NCBI GenBank assembly: GCA_963705635.1 | Contig: CAVPKH010000001.1 | Coordinates: 124,001 to 188,000, forward strand | Direction: 5' to 3' | DNA: 64,000 nucleotides | DNA from: VRUE01 sp963705635 | Lineage (GTDB): Bacteria > Actinomycetota > Thermoleophilia > Solirubrobacterales > 70-9 | Shown here: positions 50,850-58,553 of the stretch, piece after piece | How positions within the stretch are numbered: the stretch's first letter is position 1 | How the letters are laid out: the number at the start of each line of letters is the position of its first letter | Program-made: the position numbers and the translations under genes | Notes under the pieces: generated by a model | What the model was told of the DNA's origin: nothing | Databases searched by the model: none | The model's input: only the letters and a program-made list of their open reading frames with translations

Positions 50850-51530
50850 TCAGCCACTCGGGGGCGGGAAGGTGGATGGGCGCGGCGGGTACAGGTATTC
50901 CCAGATGCCGCCGGTGAACTCGCCGGGGTCGCGGGCGCGGACCGGCTCGAGCTGTGAGGTGACGCTGAAGCGAGGACCGACCTCGACCTGGCCGTCGCGA
51001 ACCCGAGCCTGGAACTGATCGAGGGGGCGCACCGGCGGGCCGCCGATCCGTTTGCCCTGGAAGTCGTAGACGCCACCGTGACAGGGGCAGATGAAGTTGC
51101 CGGCGGCCTCGACGAAGCGGACCGGGCAGCCGAGGTGGGCGCAGCGGTTGGAGACGGCGACGAACTTGCCCGGCTCCTCGCCCAGCTGCTTCGAGCTTTT
51201 GCGGATGTAAGCGGTGGTCTTACCGGCATCGCCGATCGACTCGGTTTCGGTGAAGACGACCTGGCGGTAGGTGTCTTCGACGAAGTCGCTGACCGGCCCG
51301 ACCGCCTCCCAGCGCTCCTTGCCGCGATGGAAGATCGGCGCCACGGCAAAGCCGACCGCGGGCAGGACGATCGCGGCGCCGGCGATTCCGCCGATGCCCT
51401 GGGCCGCGATCGTGAAGACGCGACGGCGCGTCAGTGACTCGCCCTCGAAGTAGCCGGGCGGCTCGGGTTGCGCGCGCTCCGGCCGACCGGTCGCCTCGGC
51501 CCCGTTTTGCTTGTCCGATTCGTCGCTCAA
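50850..51530 (-). CDS. qcrA: Rieske iron-sulfur subunit of menaquinol:cytochrome c reductase
   Basis: 226 residues from TTG 51530, with GAGG seven bases upstream. The N-terminus has a twin-arginine motif and helix (LTRRRVFTIAAQGIGGIAGAA), a probable uncleaved Tat signal. The Rieske cluster motifs are CAHLGC (130-135) and CPCHGG (148-153): C130, H132, C148 and H151 bind 2Fe-2S, and C135 with C150 form the disulfide. RPLDQFQARVRDGQVEV follows. It transfers electrons from quinol to the cytochrome c domain of QcrC. Folding in the cytoplasm before Tat export fits the tatA/tatC genes 4 kb away. Confidence 0.95.
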   Translation of the reverse strand: MSDESDKQNGAEATGRPERAQPEPPGYFEGESLTRRRVFTIAAQGIGGIAGAAIVLPAVGFAVAPIFHRGKERWEAVGPVSDFVEDTYRQVVFTETESIGDAGKTTAYIRKSSKQLGEEPGKFVAVSNRCAHLGCPVRFVEAAGNFICPCHGGVYDFQGKRIGGPPVRPLDQFQARVRDGQVEVGPRFSVTSQLEPVRARDPGEFTGGIWEYLYPPRPSTFPPPSG

Positions 51531-51555
51531 CAGCTTGCCTCAGGAGGTATGGAGT

Positions 51556-52017
51556 CTATTGACTCGCGGCCGCGCGAGGTCCGTCATGGTCCTCAGCGCC
51601 GACCGCAAGGGCGGAAGCGTGCCACAGCGGCGGCACCTCGTCCTCGCGGCCCTCGGCGTGAAGCTGGGCGCAGCGGCCGATCAATTCGGCGAGCACGGCA
51701 ACGGCCGCGGCGTCGCCCAGGGCCGCCAGCCGTTCGATGCCGAGGGCGTAGAGATAGTCGCCGGCGAGCAGCGCCAGGTCGGCGTCGTGCCCGCGCAGGA
51801 TCCGCGGCTCGCCGTAGTGCAGGAGATAGCCCTCGCGCACGGCCTCGACCACGAGGGCGTACTCGCCGGGCGCGGCGCTGGCGCCGGGGCCGGCGGCGGC
51901 AAGCGGGCCGAACAGCGGCGGCTCGGCCGGCTCGACCACGTGCGGGGAGATCGCTGTCTCCTCCTCGCGCAGGGCGGTCGCGAGCAGGGCCAGGGCGGCC
52001 TGCGGATCAGTGGCCAT
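51556..52017 (-). CDS. Conserved hypothetical protein between hemL and qcrA
   Basis: 153 residues from ATG 52017 (MATDPQAALALLATALREEE). Helical and Ala/Leu-rich. The segment EYALVVEAVREGYLLHYGEP, then RGHDADLALLAGDYLYALGI and ERLAALGDAAAVAVLAELIG resembles the region of polyprenyl synthases around VGDYLYA, but the Asp-rich motifs needed for catalysis are absent. It could be a degenerate relative or a structural partner in the qcr operon. Its place between hemL and qcrA, on the same strand, suggests a role in the bc complex or quinone handling; that is only inference. Confidence 0.7.
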   Translation of the reverse strand: MATDPQAALALLATALREEETAISPHVVEPAEPPLFGPLAAAGPGASAAPGEYALVVEAVREGYLLHYGEPRILRGHDADLALLAGDYLYALGIERLAALGDAAAVAVLAELIGRCAQLHAEGREDEVPPLWHASALAVGAEDHDGPRAAASQ

Positions 52018-52074
52018 GCCGGCTCCACCGTGGCGCTCTGTCCCCAAGCGGGGAGTGGAAGGGGTCGTGCCGCC

Positions 52075-53340
52075 TCATTGGAGGGCCTCGTCAAGCGACT
52101 CGGCCGCTGCTTGGAGGGTGCGATCTATCGCCGCCTCGTCGTGGGCGAGGGAGACGAACCAGGCCTCGAACTGTGAGGGCGGCGGGTAGATGCCGCGGGC
52201 GAGCATGGCCCGGCAGAAGCGAGCGTGGGCGTCGAGGTCGGAGGCCGAGGCGGCGGCGAAGTCGGTGACCGCGGCCTCGCTGAAGAAGAGGGTGAGCAGG
52301 CCGGGAGCGCTGGCGATCTGCAGGGGCCGGCCAGCGGCGAGGCCGGTGAGGCCGGCGGCGAGGCGGTCGGTCAGCGCCGCGAGGCGCTCGTAGGCCGCGG
52401 CGTCGAGCTGGCGCAGAGTGGCGAGGCCGGCGGCGGTGGCAAGGGGGTTTCCCGAGAGCGTGCCGGCCTGGTAGACGGCGCCGGCCGGCGCGACCCCCTC
52501 CATCAGCTCGCGGCTGCCGGCGAAGGCGGCGGCCGGCAGCCCGCCGCCGAGCACCTTGCCGAGCACGGTCAGGTCCGGCTCCACCCCGTGCAGCTGCTGG
52601 GCGCCGCCACGGGCGACGCGGAAGCCGCTGATCACCTCGTCGAAGACGAGCAGGGCGCCGGCGGTGGCGGTGGCGCTGCGGAGGAACTCGAGGAAGCCCG
52701 GCGCCGGCGGCACGACGCCCATGTTGGCGGGGATCGGCTCGGCGATCAGGGCGGCGACGGAGTGCTCGGCGAGCGCTTGGCCGACCGCCTCTCGATCGTT
52801 CCAGGGGACGACCACGGTGGAGGCGGCCTGGGCGGCGGTGACGCCGGGGCTGGCGGGGATCGCCAGCGTCGCCAGGCCGGAACCGGCCTCGGCCAGCAGC
52901 CCGTCGGAATGGCCGTGGTAGGCGCCGGCGAACTTGACCACGACGTCGCGGTTGGTGGCGGCGCGGGCGAGGCGCACGGCGCTCATCGCCGCCTCGGTGC
53001 CGGAGCTGGTCATGCGCACCATCTGCGCCGAGGGAACGCGGGCGACGACCTCCTCCGCCAGCTCGACCTCGGCAGCGGTCGCCGCGCCGAAGCTGGTCCC
53101 GCGCGCCGCCGCCTCGGTGACCGCGGCGATCACGCGCGGGTGAGCGTGGCCGAGGATCAGCGGTCCCCAGGAGCCGACCCAGTCGACGTAGCGGTTGCCG
53201 TCGACGTCGAGGAGCTCGCAACCCTCGCCGCGCTCGACGAAGATCGGCTCGCGGCCGATCTGCCGCATCGCCCGCACAGGGCTGTTAACCCCTCCGGGAA
53301 GAACCTTCAGCGCCCGCTGATAAAGCTCGGAGGAACTCAC
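52075..53340 (-). CDS. hemL: Glutamate-1-semialdehyde 2,1-aminomutase
   Basis: 421 residues from GTG 53340. PLP enzyme that turns glutamate-1-semialdehyde into 5-aminolevulinate, the C5 route to tetrapyrroles. Motifs: PGGVNSPVRAMRQIGREPIF, DVDGNRYVDWVGSWGPLILG, MTSSGTEAAMSAVRLARAAT, FAGAYHGHSDGLLA, LLVFDEVISGFRVARGGA and the PLP Lys 262 in LTVLGKVLGGGLP. It lies downstream of the hemB and siroheme-decarboxylase-like genes on the same strand, separated from them by palindromic element B. HemA and other later genes are not in the window. Confidence 0.96.
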   Translation of the reverse strand: MSSSELYQRALKVLPGGVNSPVRAMRQIGREPIFVERGEGCELLDVDGNRYVDWVGSWGPLILGHAHPRVIAAVTEAAARGTSFGAATAAEVELAEEVVARVPSAQMVRMTSSGTEAAMSAVRLARAATNRDVVVKFAGAYHGHSDGLLAEAGSGLATLAIPASPGVTAAQAASTVVVPWNDREAVGQALAEHSVAALIAEPIPANMGVVPPAPGFLEFLRSATATAGALLVFDEVISGFRVARGGAQQLHGVEPDLTVLGKVLGGGLPAAAFAGSRELMEGVAPAGAVYQAGTLSGNPLATAAGLATLRQLDAAAYERLAALTDRLAAGLTGLAAGRPLQIASAPGLLTLFFSEAAVTDFAAASASDLDAHARFCRAMLARGIYPPPSQFEAWFVSLAHDEAAIDRTLQAAAESLDEALQ

Positions 53341-53357
53341 CGCAGCGTTAAGTGTTC

Positions 53358-53458
53358 AGCCCGGTGGGGGTGGAACGTCTTGTACTTTTTGGGCGCGCGC
53401 TTGCGGCGTCAGCAGGCCGCTTTTCATCCAAAAAGTTAAGTGGAACCCCTGCCGGGCT
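53358..53458. repeat. Palindromic element with CTTGTACTTTTT core, copy B
   Basis: Outer arms AGCCCGG (53358-53364) and CCGGGCT (53452-53458), then GGGGT (53367-53371) with ACCCC (53445-53449), and the inner stem ACTTTTTGG (53384-53392) with CCAAAAAGT (53428-53436). Left and right core blocks, GGGGTGGAACGTCTTGTACT and AAAAGTTAAGTGGAACCCC, are the same as in copy D at 62662. It lies 7 bases before the end of the siroheme-decarboxylase-like gene and 18 bases from the hemL start. Confidence 0.8.
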
Positions 53459-53464
53459 CGGCAT

Positions 53465-54544
53465 CTACGAATGCTCCGCTTCCCACCTGGCGTATTCGTC
53501 GGTGAAATAGCGCAGGCGGATCTTCTTGTACTCGGTCGAGGAGTAGAGGGTGGCGCGGTCGTCGGGACCCATCCCGCACTCCTCGGCGATCGAGTCGAGG
53601 ATCGCGTCGCACTCCTGCTTGGAACGGCCGTGGGCCATGGTGAAGACGCTGTAGGGCCAGTCCTCATAAGTGGGGCGCTGGTAGCAGTGCGAGATCCCGC
53701 GGAAGGAGGCCATGCGCCCGCCCGTCTCCATGATCTCCGCCTCGGGCACCTTCCAGACGCCCATGCCGTTGGCCGAGAAGCCGGCGCGGCGGTGGAAGAG
53801 GATCGCCGCGACGCGGCGCAGCAGCTTGCGCTCGACCATGCCGCGCAGCTGCTCGAGCAGCTCTTCGGTCGACATCCCCAGCTCAGCCGCGGCCTCGTCG
53901 TAGGGGCGCTCGATCGGCTCCATCGGCCCCTGCAGGGCGCGGATCACGGCGACGTCGCGCTCGTCATAAGGCTGTCGCTCCAGCTCGCGCGGCGGCGCGG
54001 CGTCAACCGCAGCGGCGAGGGCGTCGGTGCCCTTCTCCATCTCCAGGTTCATGTTGATCTTGAACAGGGTCAGGGTCGGCAGCTGCCGCATCGACTCGGC
54101 GCCGGCCTCGCGCATCAGCACGTCGAGGGTGCCGGCCAGGCCGAGCTCGGAATCGGGCGGCGTGGCGATCGTGAACCAGAGGTTGAAGTCGTGGGTGCGC
54201 AGGTAGTTGTGCGAGACGCCGGGGTGCGAGTTGACGACCTGCGCGGCGCGCTGGGGATTCTCGGAATCGACCTTGGCCGCAACCAGCATCGACTCGTAGC
54301 CGAGCGCGCGGGTGTCGAAGATCGGCGTGATCTCGCGGATGATCCGCTCGTCGAGCAGGCGCTTGGTGCGGGCGAGGACGTCGTCGAGCTCCAGCTCCGC
54401 CGCGGCGGCGACGAGGGCGAACGGCTCGGGGTCGAGCGGGAAGTTCGACTGCAGCAGGTTCATCAGCCGCTTGTCGGTCTCGTCGAGCGGAATCGCGGCG
54501 CCGTCCTTGCGGGAACGGGCCTTGGACTGGGGCAGCTTCAGCAC
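53465..54544 (-). CDS. Two-domain siroheme-decarboxylase-like (AhbA/AhbB, NirDL-type) protein
   Basis: 359 residues from GTG 54544, six bases after GGGAG; TTG 54571 is an alternative. Two tandem Lrp/AsnC-like units, each with a winged helix (LDETDKRLMNLLQSNFPLDP in the first; DVAVIRALQGPMEPIERPYD in the second) and a ferredoxin-like domain. The signature SHNYLRTHDFNLWFT in the first and SHCYQRPTYEDWPYSVFTM in the second match the heme d1/alternative heme pathway enzymes NirDLGH and AhbAB, which remove two carboxyl groups from siroheme. AhbA and AhbB are normally separate; here both halves are in one chain. It lies between hemB and hemL. The catalytic role is inferred from motifs; it may instead regulate heme genes. 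Confidence 0.8.
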   Translation of the reverse strand: MLKLPQSKARSRKDGAAIPLDETDKRLMNLLQSNFPLDPEPFALVAAAAELELDDVLARTKRLLDERIIREITPIFDTRALGYESMLVAAKVDSENPQRAAQVVNSHPGVSHNYLRTHDFNLWFTIATPPDSELGLAGTLDVLMREAGAESMRQLPTLTLFKINMNLEMEKGTDALAAAVDAAPPRELERQPYDERDVAVIRALQGPMEPIERPYDEAAAELGMSTEELLEQLRGMVERKLLRRVAAILFHRRAGFSANGMGVWKVPEAEIMETGGRMASFRGISHCYQRPTYEDWPYSVFTMAHGRSKQECDAILDSIAEECGMGPDDRATLYSSTEYKKIRLRYFTDEYARWEAEHS

Positions 54545-54605
54545 AACGCGCTCCCACTCAGTCGGTCGCAAAGAATCAGATATGGATGCTCCCTCGTTCG
54601 GGTCG

Positions 54606-55574
54606 CTAGAGCCAAGTCGCCGCCTCCTTCGCGTAGTAGGTGACGATCGCGTCGGCGCCGGCGCGGCGGATCGAGGTCAGCGTCTCGAGCACGGCGGCGC
54701 GCTCGTCGATCCAGCCCTGCGCTGCCGCGGCCTTCAGCATCGAGTACTCGCCGGAGACGTGGTAGGCCGCCAGTGGGGCGCCGGTCGCCTCCTTGATTCG
54801 CCGCACCACGTCGAGGTAGGCGGTTGCGGGCTTGACCATCAGCATGTCGGCGCCCTCCTCGAGGTCGAGCTCGGCCTCGCGCACCGCCTCGGCGGCGTTG
54901 GCGGGATCCATCTGGTAGCCGCGGCGGTCGCCGAATTCGGGGGTCGAGCCGGCCGCGTCGCGGAAGGGGCCGTAGAAGGCGGAGGCGTACTTTGCGCTGT
55001 AGGCGACGATCGGCACGCCGGGATGGCCCTCCTCGTCGAGCTGGTGGCGGATCGTGCCGACGCGGCCATCCATCATGTCGCTGGGGGCGACCGCGTCGGC
55101 GCCGGCCTCGGCATGTGAGATCGCCGCCTTCGCCAGCAGCTCGACCGTGATGTCGTTGTCGACCTCGCCGTCGCGGACGAAGCCGCAGTGGCCGTGCGAG
55201 GTGTACTCGCAGAGGCAGACGTCGGTGATCACGATCAGGTCGGGGTGGGCCTCCTTCAGCGCCCGCACCGCCATCTGCACGACGCCCTCGTCGTCGTAGG
55301 CGCCCGAGCCGGTCTCGTCCTTGGCCGCGGGGACCCCAAAGAGCAGCACAGTGCCGACGCCGGAGCTGGCGATCTCGGTCGCCTCGGCGACCAGCTCGGA
55401 GATCGAGAAGCGCTCGATGCCCGGCATCGAGTCGACCTCCTCGCGGACGTCTTCTCCGGCCACCACGAAGAGGGGCTGGATCAGGTCTGCGGGCGACAGG
55501 CTCGTCTCTCGAACCAGGCCGCGCAGTGACTCCGTGCGCCGGAGGCGGCGCATGCGTGTTGCGGGGAACGGCAT
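54606..55574 (-). CDS. hemB: Porphobilinogen synthase (5-aminolevulinate dehydratase)
   Basis: 322 residues from ATG 55574; ATG 55553 is in frame and equally possible. It joins two 5-aminolevulinate molecules into porphobilinogen. Zinc site Cys 120, 122 and 130 in DVCLCEYTSHGHCGFV. The two Schiff-base Lys residues are at 195 (AYSAKYASAFYGPFRDA) and 248 (MLMVKPATAYLD). DRRGYQMDPANAAEAVREAE is typical. It is the first gene of the heme and respiration block on the minus strand. An inverted repeat lies 21 bases upstream. Confidence 0.96.
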   Translation of the reverse strand: MPFPATRMRRLRRTESLRGLVRETSLSPADLIQPLFVVAGEDVREEVDSMPGIERFSISELVAEATEIASSGVGTVLLFGVPAAKDETGSGAYDDEGVVQMAVRALKEAHPDLIVITDVCLCEYTSHGHCGFVRDGEVDNDITVELLAKAAISHAEAGADAVAPSDMMDGRVGTIRHQLDEEGHPGVPIVAYSAKYASAFYGPFRDAAGSTPEFGDRRGYQMDPANAAEAVREAELDLEEGADMLMVKPATAYLDVVRRIKEATGAPLAAYHVSGEYSMLKAAAAQGWIDERAAVLETLTSIRRAGADAIVTYYAKEAATWL

Positions 55575-55594
55575 TGGGAGGCCGAGTTTAGGGG

Positions 55595-55666
55595 AGGAAC
55601 GGGGTGCCCCTCCCGAGACGCACGGCTTCGCCGTGCTGAGTGTCTCGGGAGGGGCACCCCGTTCCT
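55595..55666. repeat. Hairpin-forming inverted repeat between hemB and the ABC genes (25-bp perfect arms)
   Basis: The 25 bases 55595-55619 (AGGAACGGGGTGCCCCTCCC and on) are the exact reverse complement of 55642-55666. The centre GCACGGC-TTC-GCCGTGC forms a further hairpin, so the whole 72-base region can fold into one long stem. It lies in the divergent gap between hemB and the ABC transporter genes, so it is not a plain terminator. Confidence 0.75.
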
Positions 55667-55722
55667 CTGCTCAAGCGGCGGCTAACAATGCGTTGGCCTG
55701 CGGGCGGATAGCTTTCGGCGGC

Positions 55723-56463
55723 ATGGGTACGGGGATTGGGACTGAGGGGGCGGTGCTCGAGGCGCGCGGGCTGGTCAAACGCTACGGCGGCCGCGAAGCT
55801 TTGCGGGGGATCGACTTCGAGGCCGCCGCCGGGGAGCTTGTGGCTGTGATCGGCCCTAACGGAGCGGGGAAGACGACGCTGCTTTCGATCCTGGCGGGGA
55901 TCTCTCGGCCCGATCAGGGGGAAGTTCACGTTCCCCAGGGCGAGGTCGGCTGGGTGCCTCAGCAGGCGGCCCTCTACCGGCGGTTGACGGTCGAGGAGAA
56001 CCTGATGCTGTTCGCGCGGCTCGAGCGGCACGAGGACCCGCGGCGCTCGACGGCGGAGATGCTGGAGCTGACCGGGCTGGGCGAGCGGCGGAGCGAGATC
56101 GTCGCGCGGCTCTCCGGCGGCAACCAGCAGCGGATCAACATCGCGATCGGGCTGCTCTCGCGGCCGTCGGTGCTGCTCCTCGACGAGCCCAGCGTCGGCC
56201 TCGACCCGCGCCAGCGGGCGCGCCTCTGGGACTTCGTCTCAGCGCTGGCCGCCGGGCGCGGAACCACGGTGATCTTCTCCACCCACGACATCCAGGAGGC
56301 CGAGCGCTACGGCAAACGGCTGCTCGTCCTCGCCGACGGCGAGGCGCTCTTCGACGGCTCGCCGGACGGGCTGCGCGAGGCGGTCAGGCGCGAGGCGCCC
56401 GAGGCCGCCGACCACGATTTCGAGACCGCCTTCGTCGCCTTCCTCCACCACCGGGGCCACTGA
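55723..56463 (+). CDS. ABC transporter ATP-binding protein
   Basis: 246 residues from ATG 55723. All nucleotide-binding motifs are present: Walker A GPNGAGKT (about 42-49), Q loop VPQQAALYRRLTVEENLMLF, signature LSGGNQQR, Walker B VLLLDEPSVGLDP and the H loop FSTHDIQEAERYGKR. The last part (RREAPEAADHDFETAFVAFL) is typical of ABC-2 exporter ATPases. Its TGA overlaps the start of the permease gene. Longer open frame upstream to 55321 lies antisense to hemB and is not used. Substrate unknown: these pairs often export drugs or lipids. Confidence 0.93.
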   Translation: MGTGIGTEGAVLEARGLVKRYGGREALRGIDFEAAAGELVAVIGPNGAGKTTLLSILAGISRPDQGEVHVPQGEVGWVPQQAALYRRLTVEENLMLFARLERHEDPRRSTAEMLELTGLGERRSEIVARLSGGNQQRINIAIGLLSRPSVLLLDEPSVGLDPRQRARLWDFVSALAAGRGTTVIFSTHDIQEAERYGKRLLVLADGEALFDGSPDGLREAVRREAPEAADHDFETAFVAFLHHRGH

Positions 56464-57815
56464 TGCGCTGGCTGCTGCTCAAGGACCTGCAGATCCTGCG
56501 CCGCTCGCCGCTGCAGGCCTTCCTCCTCGTTGCCTACCCGGTGCTGATCGCGGTCCTCGTCGGCTTCGCCATCTCGCGCTCGCCGGAGAAGCCCCGCGTT
56601 GCCTTCCTCAACGAGGTTCCGAGCGACTCCAGGGTCAGCGTCGGCACGACCGAGCTGCCCAAGATCGGGGTCAGCGACCGCATCTGCGAGCGGGTCGAGT
56701 GCGTCTACGTCAAGGACCGCGCCGAAGCGGTCGACGAGGTCCGCTCCGGCGACGTGCTCGCGGCGCTGGTCATGCCGTCGGACCTGGTCGACCGGATCAA
56801 CTCGCTCTCGACCCCGAGCCCGAGCATCCCCAAGGTCGAGGTGATCGTCAACGAGGAGGACCCGGTCAAGGCGCGCCTGGTCAACGACCGGATCAACTCG
56901 CTGCTGACCCAGGCCAACCTGGTGATCGCGCGGCGGATCGCCGCCGAAGGCGGCAAATTCCTCGGCCTCGTCCTCAACGGCGGCCAGTTCACCGTGATCG
57001 GGCAGACGATCCAGATCCTCGGGCTGCAGAACTCCGCCCGCATCCTGCAGGCGCTGAGGCCGGCGCTGCCGCCGGGGCCGCTGCGGGATTCGATCGACCA
57101 GGTGATCCGCTTCACCACCCTCGCCCGCAACAACCTCGGCACCGCGGCACCGCTGCTGACCCGCCTCACCCAGCCGATCGCCGTCGACAAGCAGGTCGTC
57201 AATGCCTCCACCCCGCCGCTCGAAGTCTTCGCGATCGCGGTGGCCGCGACCTTCACCCTGGCCTTCGTCACCGTCCTCCTCGTCGCCGGCTCGCTGGCGC
57301 TGGAGCGCGAGGAGAACGCCTTTCCCCGGCTCACCCGCGGGCTCGTCTCACCGACGGGCCTGCTGGCCGAGAAGGTCGCGCTCGGGGTTGCCGTGGGGCT
57401 GGTGGTGACGCTGTTGATGCTCGCCGGCCTGGCGCTGTTCGTGCCCCTGCACTGGAGCCGCTTTGGCCTCTGGCTGGCTGCCATCGTCGCCGGCGGCGCC
57501 GGCCTCGGCGCGGCCGGCGCGGCATTGGGCGCGGCCGCCCGCGAGGTTCGCGCGGTCTCGCTGCTCGCCTTCATGGTCACCCTGCCGGTCGCCTTCCTCT
57601 CGCTGATCCCCTCCGGCACCGTCGGCGGGGCGCTCTACGGAGTGATCAAGCTGATCACCGCCCTCTTCCCCTTCAAGCCGGCGCTGCAGGCAATGACGAG
57701 CGCCCTCGATCCGGCCGGCCCGAGCATCGGCGCGCCGCTGCTGCACCTGGCGATCCTGATCGCCGCCTACGGCCTACTCGCCCGCTTCGCCCTCCGCCGC
57801 TTCAGCTCCGTCTAG
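56463..57815 (+). CDS. ABC-2-type transporter permease
   Basis: 450 residues from ATG 56463 (TGATG overlap). One N-terminal helix (about 19-37, AFLLVAYPVLIAVLVGFAIS) is followed by a large outer domain (about 40-255) with RVAFLNEVPSDSRVSVGTTE and a Cys pair (DRICERVECVYV), then five or six helices at about 255-450, with PRLTRGLVSPTGLLAEKVAL between. This matches ABC-2 exporters (YhgE/DrrB-like). It partners the ATPase gene just upstream. The last 42 bases overlap the 3' end of the next, convergent gene. Confidence 0.9.
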   Translation: MRWLLLKDLQILRRSPLQAFLLVAYPVLIAVLVGFAISRSPEKPRVAFLNEVPSDSRVSVGTTELPKIGVSDRICERVECVYVKDRAEAVDEVRSGDVLAALVMPSDLVDRINSLSTPSPSIPKVEVIVNEEDPVKARLVNDRINSLLTQANLVIARRIAAEGGKFLGLVLNGGQFTVIGQTIQILGLQNSARILQALRPALPPGPLRDSIDQVIRFTTLARNNLGTAAPLLTRLTQPIAVDKQVVNASTPPLEVFAIAVAATFTLAFVTVLLVAGSLALEREENAFPRLTRGLVSPTGLLAEKVALGVAVGLVVTLLMLAGLALFVPLHWSRFGLWLAAIVAGGAGLGAAGAALGAAAREVRAVSLLAFMVTLPVAFLSLIPSGTVGGALYGVIKLITALFPFKPALQAMTSALDPAGPSIGAPLLHLAILIAAYGLLARFALRRFSSV

Positions 57816-58517
57816 TAACGGCAACGTGGGCTCCTTCGCTTCGGCTGCCAGCGCCGCGGTGCGGGCCCTTGCCACCTCGGGGTCAGCCACGCTGGTGAGG
57901 ATGAAGTCCTCGAGGCTGAGCTCGGGACAAACCAGGTCCCTCACCCACTCGAGCGCCTCGCGCTCGGTCATTGCCGAAAGTCGCCTGCCTTTTGCCTCCA
58001 CCCCGGCGACGGCGATCGCCGACCCTTCGACGGCAAGGCAGCCGTGGCGACTGAGGTAAGCCTGCATCTCGCCGACTCCAAGGCCCTGGTCGGACCGGCA
58101 GCCCCACGAAGGCACCAGGTCGTAGTTCGGCTCGCTTGCCGAGAGCTGCTCGACCTGTTCTTCCGTGAGATGCACAAGCGCAGCCCGGATGCTGGTCCCT
58201 GGACTGCTCTGGAGGGTCGCCGGGACGGCGCCATAGGGCGAGAGGTGGGCCGAGTAGACGGCGTCGAAGCCCTCCAGCCAAGTCGGCTCGACGAGAATTG
58301 GGTCCGGGCTGTCGGCCAGCTTGTCGACGAGAGGCCCGGATGACGTGTTCGCGCCGTAGGCGATCAGCGTGACCCGGTCGTTGGTGCTGAACTCGATGTC
58401 GAGGTCGGCGAGGTCGGCGGCGCGGTTGTCGAACAGGACGAAGGCGCGCTGCCCAGGACGGTATGGGTACCCCAGGGCACGCCGTACGACATCGTCTGGA
58501 TCGCTAGTCCACTGCAC
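57774..58517 (-). CDS. Hypothetical protein resembling the gamma-glutamylcyclotransferase fold
   Basis: 247 residues from GTG 58517; TTG 58529 is in frame. The segment RVTLIAYGANTSSGPLVDKL, then WLEGFDAVYSAHLSPYGAVP, ATLQSSPGTSIRAALVHLTE and EQVEQLSASEPNYDLV follows the pattern of gamma-glutamylcyclotransferase-like proteins (YGSN, the substrate loop, ATLxPSPG, LTxEExxxLxxxE). The catalytic Glu is probably in SEPNY. The second half is unmatched. The gene overlaps the ABC permease end by 42 bases and begins 37 bases from the divergent ymdB start; the base composition is less GC-rich than its neighbours. Function is uncertain. Confidence 0.65.
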   Translation of the reverse strand: MQWTSDPDDVVRRALGYPYRPGQRAFVLFDNRAADLADLDIEFSTNDRVTLIAYGANTSSGPLVDKLADSPDPILVEPTWLEGFDAVYSAHLSPYGAVPATLQSSPGTSIRAALVHLTEEQVEQLSASEPNYDLVPSWGCRSDQGLGVGEMQAYLSRHGCLAVEGSAIAVAGVEAKGRRLSAMTEREALEWVRDLVCPELSLEDFILTSVADPEVARARTAALAAEAKEPTLPLLDGAEAAEGEAGE

Positions 58518-58553
58518 CCCGGCTTTCAATATGGCAGATAGGGTCAGGCGATC

